Shown one piece after another: positions 58,720-64,000 of a stretch of DNA of 64,000 bases; within the stretch, counting starts at the first letter, position 1, and every line of letters starts with the position of its first letter. The notes under the pieces were generated by a model. The model searched no databases. It was not told the origin of the DNA and saw only the letters and a program-made list of their open reading frames with translations. The DNA is taken from contig NZ_LN831790.1 in the NCBI RefSeq assembly GCF_001013905.1, positions 4,230,001 to 4,294,000 on the forward strand, written 5' to 3'. This DNA comes from Streptomyces leeuwenhoekii. Lineage in GTDB: Bacteria > Actinomycetota > Actinomycetes > Streptomycetales > Streptomycetaceae. Position numbers and translations under genes: made by a program.

Positions 58720-59841
58720 TCAGCGGCGGGACATGTAGATGTCCAGCGCCTTGTGGAGGAGCTTGTTCAGCGGGAAGTCCCACTCGCCGAGGTACTCGGC
58801 GGCCTGGCCGCCCGTGCCCACCTTGAACTGGATCAGGCCGAAGAGGTGATCGGTCTCGTCCAGCGAGTCGGAGATGCCGCGCAGGTCGTAGACGGTCGCG
58901 CCGAGCGCGTAGGCGTCCCGCAGCATGCGCCACTGCATCGCGTTCGAGGGCCGGACCTCACGGCCGATGTTGTCGGAGGCGCCGTAGGAGTACCAGACGT
59001 GCCCGCCCACGATCAGCATCGTGGCCGCAGAGAGGTTCACGCCGTTGTGGCGGGCGAAGTACAGCCGCATGCGGTTGGGGTCCTCGCTGTTGAGGGCCGT
59101 CCACATGCGCTGGAAGTACGACAGCGGGCGGGGCCGGAACTTGTCGCGCACGGCCGTGATCTCGTACAGCCGCTGCCACTCCTCCAGGTCGTGGTAACCG
59201 CCCTGGACGACCTCGACGCCGGCCTTCTCGGCCTTCTTAATGTTGCGCCGCCACAGCTGGTTGAAGTCCTTGTGGACCTCTTCCAGGGAACGGTTGGCCA
59301 GCGGCACCTGGAAGACGTACCGGGGCTGTACGTCGCCGAAGCCGGCGCCGCCGTCCTCGCCCTGCTGCCAGCCCATGCGGCGCAGCTTGTCGGAGACCTC
59401 GAAGGCGCGCGGCTCGATGAAGTCGGCCTCCATGTCGCGCAGCCGCTTCACGTCCGGGTCCTGGATGCCCTTCTTGATGGTCGTGGCGTCCCAACGCCGG
59501 ATGATCACCGGGGGACCCATCTTGACCGAGAAGGCGCCCTGCCGCTTCAGGTGCGCCAGCATCGGCTCCAGCCAGTCCTGGAGGTTGGGCGCGAACCAGT
59601 TGATGACCGGGCCCTCGGGCAGGTAGGCCAGGTAGCGCTTGAGCTTGGGGAGCTGCCGATAGAGGACCAGGCCGACGCCGACCAGTTCACCCGTGCGCTC
59701 GTCGAACCAGCCGAGGTTCTCCGAGCGCCATTCCGCCTTCACGTCCGCCCAGGCCGGGACCTGCATGTGACTCGCCGACGGCAGGCTCTGGATGTAGGCC
59801 AGATGCTGCTCTCGACTGATGGTCCTCAGGGTCAGGCTCAT
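58720..59841 (-). CDS. femX: FemX-type lipid II peptide-bridge aminoacyltransferase
   Basis: 373 residues, two GNAT-like lobes of the FemABX family (FETRLQLPSWADVK-like start, here MQVPAWADVKAEW; ENLGWFDERTGELVGVGLVLYRQLPKLKRYLAYLP core split here by description) with the C-terminal motif YDLRGISDSLDETDHLFGLIQFKVGTG. FemX adds the first bridge residue (Gly in Streptomyces) from aminoacyl-tRNA to the lipid II side chain at LL-DAP; in S. coelicolor the femX gene at this locus is required for normal growth with intact cross-linking. Membrane-associated cytoplasmic enzyme. ATG start. Confidence 0.93.
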   Translation of the reverse strand: MSLTLRTISREQHLAYIQSLPSASHMQVPAWADVKAEWRSENLGWFDERTGELVGVGLVLYRQLPKLKRYLAYLPEGPVINWFAPNLQDWLEPMLAHLKRQGAFSVKMGPPVIIRRWDATTIKKGIQDPDVKRLRDMEADFIEPRAFEVSDKLRRMGWQQGEDGGAGFGDVQPRYVFQVPLANRSLEEVHKDFNQLWRRNIKKAEKAGVEVVQGGYHDLEEWQRLYEITAVRDKFRPRPLSYFQRMWTALNSEDPNRMRLYFARHNGVNLSAATMLIVGGHVWYSYGASDNIGREVRPSNAMQWRMLRDAYALGATVYDLRGISDSLDETDHLFGLIQFKVGTGGQAAEYLGEWDFPLNKLLHKALDIYMSRR

Positions 59842-59895
59842 TCGGGGCGCTCCTCGGGCTGGTGTGTCCCCATGTGGTCAGGGGCTCCGGCTCTC

Positions 59896-59990
59896 AGGGC
59901 CTGTCCGGTGGATCCTGCCGGAGACGCGGGGGTCTGGCCCCGCGGGCCGGGTCGTTTCGTTCCTCCGGCCCGATCCGCCGGACAGGCCCT
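59896..59990. repeat. 95-bp palindromic element with 19-bp terminal inverted repeats (MITE-like)
   Basis: Bases 59896-59914 (AGGGCCTGTCCGGTGGATC) and 59972-59990 are inverted repeats with one mismatch. Inside, GCCGGAG (59917-59923) pairs with CTCCGGC (59963-59969), and CGCGGGG with CCCCGCG (59925-59944), so the whole element folds on itself. It carries no gene and lies between femX and the next gene. The shape suits a non-autonomous miniature transposon or a long intergenic palindrome. Confidence 0.7.
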
Positions 59991-60106
59991 AGCGCCGAAG
60001 CCTACTGCGCCTCAGGGGCGCCCCGGCTGGGCGTACGGCACCTTCGCCCCGGCCTGTTGGCGGCCGGGGCGTTTCCCGGTGTTCCGAACGGGTGGTGTCC
60101 GTGGCG

Positions 60107-60421
60107 TCAGTCGATGACCCCGCCGAAGAGGCCACCGTGCGCCATGCCCAGGAAGAAGCCGATGCCCGCGGCTCCGAGACCCAGGATGAGCCCGAAGCGC
60201 TCGCGGGTCGTCTCGGAGATCCACTGGCCGTAGGCACCGGTGAGCAGACCGATGAGGCCGGCCCACGAGCTGAGCAGGTGCAGATGGTGGAACATCGCCG
60301 TCACGAACGACGTGATGCCCAGCACCAGGGTCACCGCGAGGAGCGCGTCCTGGCGGGGGTGGGGCTTGCCGTCCGTGGCGAAAAGGCCGCCGGCGGTGTT
60401 GGGTCGCAATGCCTGTGCCAT
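60107..60421 (-). CDS. Small multi-pass membrane protein
   Basis: 104 residues, three or four hydrophobic helices (LLAVTLVLGITSFVTAMFHHL, AGLIGLLTGAYGQW, GLILGLGAAGIGFFLGMAHGG). The ATG has a consensus AGGAGG upstream; the start is therefore fixed although the frame stays open further. Basic linker SETTRERF between helices. Conserved in Streptomyces upstream of rpsF; no motif for function. Confidence 0.85.
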   Translation of the reverse strand: MAQALRPNTAGGLFATDGKPHPRQDALLAVTLVLGITSFVTAMFHHLHLLSSWAGLIGLLTGAYGQWISETTRERFGLILGLGAAGIGFFLGMAHGGLFGGVID

Positions 60422-60502
60422 GGGGCACCTCCTGCGAGAGACGGCGCATCGTAGCGCCATACACACCCGATGTGTACAGATTGACCGGCTCTGCGGCCTG
60501 AT

Positions 60503-60532
60503 TTCAACCGGAAGCGGGTGTGCGGGTAGTCT
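60503..60532 (+). promoter_or_regulatory. rpsF operon promoter
   Basis: TTCAAC (60503-60508), 18-base spacer, TAGTCT (60527-60532). The leader to rpsF is about 200 bases. Lies in a 316-base gene-free interval. Confidence 0.75.
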
Positions 60533-60684
60533 GTACCGTCTGCACCGGTGTCTGCCCAGGAAGGCAGTCAGGCGGTCAGGCCCACGCCCCGGACTCCTGG
60601 GGCCGGCCTGGCGGACCGCCGCTCGCCCCTCATTGTCAGTGGCGGCTGTTTGACTGACGGGCACTGTTGCATACGCATCGCAAC

Positions 60685-60727
60685 CCTCCTGCCACGGAAC
60701 GACCGTGGCCGCTGAGTCCAAAGGAGG
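60685..60727 (+). promoter_or_regulatory. Candidate SD-sequestering leader of rpsF (S6:S18-type)
   Basis: CCTCCT (60685-60690) is complementary to the rpsF ribosome site AGGAGG (60722-60727). Between them GCCACGG (60691-60697) pairs with CCGTGGC (60703-60709), followed by an unpaired CGCTGAGTCC. The layout resembles leaders where the S6-S18 complex binds to control rpsF, in which a CCG bulge is needed. Confidence 0.5.
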
Positions 60728-60737
60728 TGGGTTCCAC

Positions 60738-61028
60738 ATGCGTCACTACGAGGTGATGGTCATCCTCGACCCCGATCTCGAGGAGCGCGCTGTCTCCCCG
60801 CTGATCGAGAACTTCCTTTCCGTCGTCCGTGACGGTGGCGGAAAGGTCGAGAAGGTCGACACCTGGGGCCGTCGTCGTCTCGCGTACGAGATCAAGAAGA
60901 AGCCCGAGGGCATCTACTCGGTCATCGACCTGCAGGCCGAGCCTGCGGTCGTCAAGGAGCTCGACCGCCAGATGAACCTGAACGAGTCGGTCCTCCGGAC
61001 CAAGGTCCTCCGTCCCGAGACCCACTGA
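60738..61028 (+). CDS. rpsF: Ribosomal protein bS6
   Basis: 96 residues: [16 protein letters not shown] start, [19 protein letters not shown] centre, [17 protein letters not shown] end (here [13 protein letters not shown]). ATG with the full AAAGGAGG site 10 bases upstream; an upstream GTG in frame would place the ribosome site within the gene. First gene of rpsF-ssb-rpsR-rplI. Confidence 0.98.
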   Translation: MRHYEVMVILDPDLEERAVSPLIENFLSVVRDGGGKVEKVDTWGRRRLAYEIKKKPEGIYSVIDLQAEPAVVKELDRQMNLNESVLRTKVLRPETH

Positions 61029-61103
61029 GCCTTCCGCTCAGCGGTTCCGGGATCCGAGTAGCAGCACAAGCAGCCAGCAGCAAACCCGCCGAGAGGTTCC
61101 CCC

Positions 61104-61673
61104 ATGGCAGGCGAGACCGTCATCACGGTCATCGGCAATCTTGTCGACGACCCCGAGCTGCGCTTCACCCCGTCCGGTGCGGCCGTCGCGAAGTTCCGTG
61201 TCGCGTCCACTCCCCGCACCTTCGACCGCCAGACCAACGAGTGGAAGGACGGCGAAAGCCTCTTCCTGACCTGCTCGGTCTGGCGCCAGGCGGCGGAGAA
61301 CGTCGCCGAGTCGCTCCAGCGAGGCATGCGCGTCATCGTGCAGGGCCGGCTGAAGCAGCGGTCCTACGAGGACCGTGAGGGCGTCAAGCGCACGGTCTAC
61401 GAGCTGGACGTCGACGAGGTCGGCGCCAGCCTGCGCAACGCCACGGCCAAGGTCACCAAGACCTCGGGCCGCGGTGGCCAGGGTGGTTACGGCGGCGGTG
61501 GCGGCCAGGGTGGCGGCGGCTGGGGCGGTGGCCCCGGTGGCGGCCAGCAGGGCGGCGGCGCTCCCGCCGACGACCCGTGGGCGACCGGTGCTCCCGCCGG
61601 TGGCAACCAGGGCGGCGGCGGTGGCTGGGGCGGCGGCTCCGGCGGCGGCTACTCGGACGAGCCCCCCTTCTAG
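61104..61673 (+). CDS. ssb: Single-stranded DNA-binding protein
   Basis: 189 residues. OB fold (about 1-115; [46 protein letters not shown]), then a Gly/Gln/Trp-rich linker of about 65 residues with repeated GGGGW units, and the acidic tip DEPPF that binds replication and repair partners. The presence of the tip shows this is the principal SSB. Lies between rpsF and rpsR, 75 bases after rpsF. Confidence 0.97.
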   Translation: MAGETVITVIGNLVDDPELRFTPSGAAVAKFRVASTPRTFDRQTNEWKDGESLFLTCSVWRQAAENVAESLQRGMRVIVQGRLKQRSYEDREGVKRTVYELDVDEVGASLRNATAKVTKTSGRGGQGGYGGGGGQGGGGWGGGPGGGQQGGGAPADDPWATGAPAGGNQGGGGGWGGGSGGGYSDEPPF

Positions 61674-61674
61674 G

Positions 61675-61711
61675 TCTCGGGGCCGGGCCTTCGGGCCTGG
61701 CCGGACCGAGA
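61675..61711 (+). terminator. UUCG-capped hairpin between ssb and rpsR
   Basis: Outer TCTCGG (61675-61680) with CCGAGA (61706-61711), inner nine-base stem (61681-61689 with 61694-61702, one G-U) closed by a TTCG loop. Could be a partial terminator or a stabilising RNA processing element within the operon. Confidence 0.55.
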
Positions 61712-61755
61712 GGGCGGGCCGTACCCACACTTCTTGATCACACAGGAGATACACC

Positions 61756-61992
61756 ATGGCGAAGCCGCCTGTGCGCAAGCCGAAGAAGAAGGTCTGCGCG
61801 TTCTGCAAGGACAAGGTCACGTACGTGGACTACAAGGACACGAACATGCTGCGGAAGTTCATTTCCGACCGCGGCAAGATCCGTGCCCGCCGCGTGACCG
61901 GCAACTGCACCCAGCACCAGCGCGATGTCGCCACGGCCGTGAAGAACAGCCGTGAGATGGCGCTGCTGCCCTACACGTCCACCGCGCGATAA
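61756..61992 (+). CDS. rpsR: Ribosomal protein bS18
   Basis: 78 residues. Contains the C-x2-C pair and following Cys/His ([16 protein letters not shown]) of the zinc-binding C+ form of S18, in contrast to the zinc-independent C- paralogue Streptomyces often carries elsewhere. ATG with GGAG upstream. Partner of bS6 in the 30S platform. Confidence 0.97.
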   Translation: MAKPPVRKPKKKVCAFCKDKVTYVDYKDTNMLRKFISDRGKIRARRVTGNCTQHQRDVATAVKNSREMALLPYTSTAR

Positions 61993-62010
61993 GGGAAGGG
62001 TGACCGACTC

Positions 62011-62457
62011 ATGAAGATCATCCTCACCCACGAGGTCACCGGCCTCGGCGCCGCGGGCGACGTCGTCGACGTCAAGGACGGTTACGCTCGCAACTACCTG
62101 ATCCCGCGGAAGTTCGCTATCCGCTGGACCAAGGGTGGCGAGAAGGACGTCGAGCAGATCCGTCGTGCTCGCAAGATCCACGAGATCCAGACCATCGAGC
62201 AGGCCAACCAGGTGAAGGCCCAGCTCGAGGGCGTCAAGGTCCGCCTGGCCGTTCGCGCCGGCGACGCCGGTCGGCTCTTCGGTTCCGTCACCCAGGCCGA
62301 CATCGCCTCGGCGATCAAGGCTGCCGGTGGCCCCGAGGTCGACAAGCGCCGCATCGAGGTGGCCGCGCCGATCAAGACCCTGGGCGCCCACGAGACGTCC
62401 GTGCGTCTGCACCCCGAGGTTGCCGCCACGGTCAACCTCGAGGTTGTCGCGGCCTGA
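62011..62457 (+). CDS. rplI: Ribosomal protein bL9
   Basis: 148 residues: [33 protein letters not shown] pattern at the N-terminus, central connecting helix, and C-terminal RNA-binding domain ([15 protein letters not shown]). ATG 18 bases after rpsR. Last gene of the operon; a strong terminator follows. Confidence 0.98.
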   Translation: MKIILTHEVTGLGAAGDVVDVKDGYARNYLIPRKFAIRWTKGGEKDVEQIRRARKIHEIQTIEQANQVKAQLEGVKVRLAVRAGDAGRLFGSVTQADIASAIKAAGGPEVDKRRIEVAAPIKTLGAHETSVRLHPEVAATVNLEVVAA

Positions 62458-62479
62458 GTGCCGCGCTCGCTGAAGCGGT

Positions 62480-62516
62480 GAGAGGGGCCGCACCCCTGGT
62501 GGGTGCGGCCCCTCTC
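62480..62516 (+). terminator. Terminator of the rpsF-rplI operon
   Basis: GAGAGGGGCCGCACCC (62480-62495) pairs exactly with GGGTGCGGCCCCTCTC (62501-62516), loop CTGGT. Lies between the convergent rplI and MATE genes. Confidence 0.92.
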
Positions 62517-62564
62517 ATGTCCGGGAGAACCTCGGGCGACGGAAGCCGTTGTCCGAAGCGCGAG

Positions 62565-62578
62565 GTTTCACGTGAAAC
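62565..62578. promoter_or_regulatory. parS site 10
   Basis: Perfect GTTTCACGTGAAAC abutting the end of the MATE gene. Confidence 0.95.
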
Positions 62579-62580
62579 GG

Positions 62581-63918
62581 TCAGCGGGTCGCGCCGGTGA
62601 CGACCCAGCGCCCGGAGCGGCTGCGGAGCCAGAGCGTCAGCATCCGCACGGCCATCATCAGCGTCATGGCCGCCCAGATCGCCGTGAGACCTCCACCGAG
62701 GACCGGAACCAGAAGGGCCACCGGCGTGAAGACCGCCAGGGTGAGCAACATCGCCCAGGCAAGGTAGGGCCCGTCACCGGCGCCCATCAGGACGCCGTCC
62801 AGAACGAAGACGACCCCGCAGATCGGCTGGGACACGGCCACGATGATCAGCGCCGGCAATGCCGCGTCCTTGACCGCGGAGTCGCCGGTGAACAGGGGGA
62901 GGAACGCCGGGCGGGAGACCACGACCAGTACGCCCAGCCCGATCCCGACGGCAACGCCCCACTCCACCATCCGGCGGCAGACCGCGCGGGCACCCTGGGA
63001 GTCACCGGCTCCGAGGTAGCGTCCGATGATGGCTTGCCCCGCTATGGCGATGGCGTCGAGCGCGAAGGCGAGCAGGCTCCAGAGGGACAGGATGATCTGG
63101 TGGGCGGCGATGTCGGCATCACCGAGACGGGCCGCGACAGCAGTGGCGATCATCAGGATGGCCCGAAGGGAGAGCGTACGGACCAGCAACGGCACCCCGG
63201 CCTGGGCCGAGGCCCTGATCCCCGCGGCATCCGGGCGCAGGGAGGCACCGTGCCGCCGGGCCCCTCGGACGACCACTGCCAGGTAGACCGCGGCCATCCC
63301 GCACTGGGCGATGACGGTGCCCCAGGCGGAGCCGGCGATGCCGAGGCCGGCACCGTAGACGAGTCCCACGTTGAGGGCGGCGTTGGCGACGAAGCCCGCG
63401 ATAGCGACGTAGAGAGGTGTCCTGGTGTCCTGCAACCCGCGGAGGACGCCGGTCGCGGCCAGCACCACGAGCATCGCGGGGATCCCGAGGGCGGAGATGC
63501 GCAGGTAGGTGGTGGCGTACGGGGCAGCGGTGGTGGAGGCGCCGAAGAGGTCCACGAGGAACGGTGCCGTGGGCAGGACGAGGGCGATGACGGCGGCGCC
63601 GAGCAGCAGCGCCAGCCAGATGCCGTCCATGCCCTGGCGGATGGCGGCCTGCGGATCGCCCGCGCCGACCCGCCGGGCGACGGCCGCCGTGGTGGCGTAG
63701 GCGAGGAAGACGAAGACGCTGACGGCGGTGGTCAGGAGGGCCGAGGCGACGCCGAGTCCGGCGAGCTGGGCCGTACCGAGATGGCCGACGATCGCGCTGT
63801 CGGCCATGACGAAGAGCGGCTCGGCGACGAGTGCGCCGAAGGCCGGGACGGCCAGCGCGACGATCTCTCGGTCGTGCTGTCGCCGGATGGTCCCGGAGCG
63901 CGCGGGGGCCTGTGTCAT
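62581..63918 (-). CDS. MATE family efflux transporter
   Basis: 445 residues, twelve membrane helices. DinF-like MATE: REIVALAVPAFGALVAEPLF, IVGHLGTAQLAGLGVAS, RRVGAGDPQAAIRQG, GVLRGLQDTRTPLYVAI, and a second-half match EWGVAVGIGLGVLVVVSR. Likely drug/cation antiporter. The ATG at 63918 lacks a ribosome site, and TAGATT lies 9 bases upstream, so the mRNA may be leaderless. Conserved between rplI and dnaB in Streptomyces; dnaB is expected just beyond the window. Confidence 0.92.
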   Translation of the reverse strand: MTQAPARSGTIRRQHDREIVALAVPAFGALVAEPLFVMADSAIVGHLGTAQLAGLGVASALLTTAVSVFVFLAYATTAAVARRVGAGDPQAAIRQGMDGIWLALLLGAAVIALVLPTAPFLVDLFGASTTAAPYATTYLRISALGIPAMLVVLAATGVLRGLQDTRTPLYVAIAGFVANAALNVGLVYGAGLGIAGSAWGTVIAQCGMAAVYLAVVVRGARRHGASLRPDAAGIRASAQAGVPLLVRTLSLRAILMIATAVAARLGDADIAAHQIILSLWSLLAFALDAIAIAGQAIIGRYLGAGDSQGARAVCRRMVEWGVAVGIGLGVLVVVSRPAFLPLFTGDSAVKDAALPALIIVAVSQPICGVVFVLDGVLMGAGDGPYLAWAMLLTLAVFTPVALLVPVLGGGLTAIWAAMTLMMAVRMLTLWLRSRSGRWVVTGATR

Positions 63919-64000
63919 GAGCACCAATCTAATCGTCCACAGGTAATAGATGCAAAGCCTTTGTGATCCTTACTCGTCGTCTCTGGGTGTGCACTTCCGT
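63919..64000. other. Intergenic end of window
   Basis: Promoter space upstream of the MATE gene; contains one DnaA-like box TCGTCCACA near 63934. No gene start is visible before the window ends. Confidence 0.4.

Overview
The window is 64 kb of a high-GC actinobacterial chromosome. Gene order and several proteins identify it as the origin (oriC) region of a Streptomyces. The evidence is: dnaA and dnaN separated by a 1.3-kb non-coding region packed with about 19 DnaA boxes; the gyrA-gyrB-dciA-recF-gnd-dnaN / oriC / dnaA / rpmH-rnpA-yidD-yidC-jag-rsmG-parA-parB order; crgA; two class E sortases; very high GC at third codon positions; frequent GTG starts; and ten perfect copies of the 14-bp parS core GTTTCACGTGAAAC spread over about 52 kb. 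I infer the species only to genus level.

Layout. 1-6.6 kb: the cell-wall end of the pbpA-pknB cluster (partial PBP, PASTA kinase), then a leftward operon of a DUF881 protein, a tiny membrane protein, a glutamine amidotransferase (pabA/trpG type) and two class E sortases, with crgA divergent. 7-17.7 kb: rhomboid protease, cyclophilin, DUF5324 protein, tRNA-Ala(TGC), a helix-turn-helix protein, a second membrane Ser/Thr kinase convergent with a secreted membrane-anchored protein, a DLW-39 micro-protein, a STAS anti-anti-sigma protein divergent from a winged-helix protein, tRNA-Ile(GAT) with a decayed partial copy of itself, and a DUF3566 membrane protein. 17.7-30.1 kb: leftward replication block gyrB-gyrA and dnaA-oriC-dnaN-gnd-recF-dciA. 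30.5-37.6 kb: rightward rpmH-rnpA-yidD-yidC-jag-rsmG-parA-parB-GNAT. 37.7-47.7 kb: leftward trxBA (with a consensus sigma-R promoter), sigM with its zinc-type anti-sigma factor, a pseudokinase, murJ and a large DUF6049 surface protein. 48-64 kb: pcnA, an MFS transporter, myo-inositol-phosphate synthase with a PadR regulator, a class A PBP, a GT87-type glycosyltransferase, an alanine-racemase-like protein next to femX, then rpsF-ssb-rpsR-rplI and a MATE transporter.

How the genes work together. Three themes dominate: chromosome replication and segregation (DnaA, DnaN, gyrase, RecF, DciA, ParAB/parS, SSB); peptidoglycan and surface assembly (PBPs, PknB, MurJ and its pseudokinase, FemX, sortases, CrgA); and translation and membrane insertion (ribosomal proteins, RNase P, YidC/YidD, tRNAs). 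Nearly all of this is conserved core. I found no CRISPR array, intact insertion sequence, prophage or obvious defence or biosynthetic cluster. The less ordinary observations are small: a decayed tRNA-Ile 3'-half repeat that looks like an old integration scar, a compact DnaA-box cluster 20 kb from oriC, parS sites embedded in longer perfect palindromes, a 95-bp palindromic MITE-like element, a PadR operator over its own start site, a putative SD-sequestering leader in front of rpsF, and an alanine-racemase-fold protein that seems to lack the second catalytic base.
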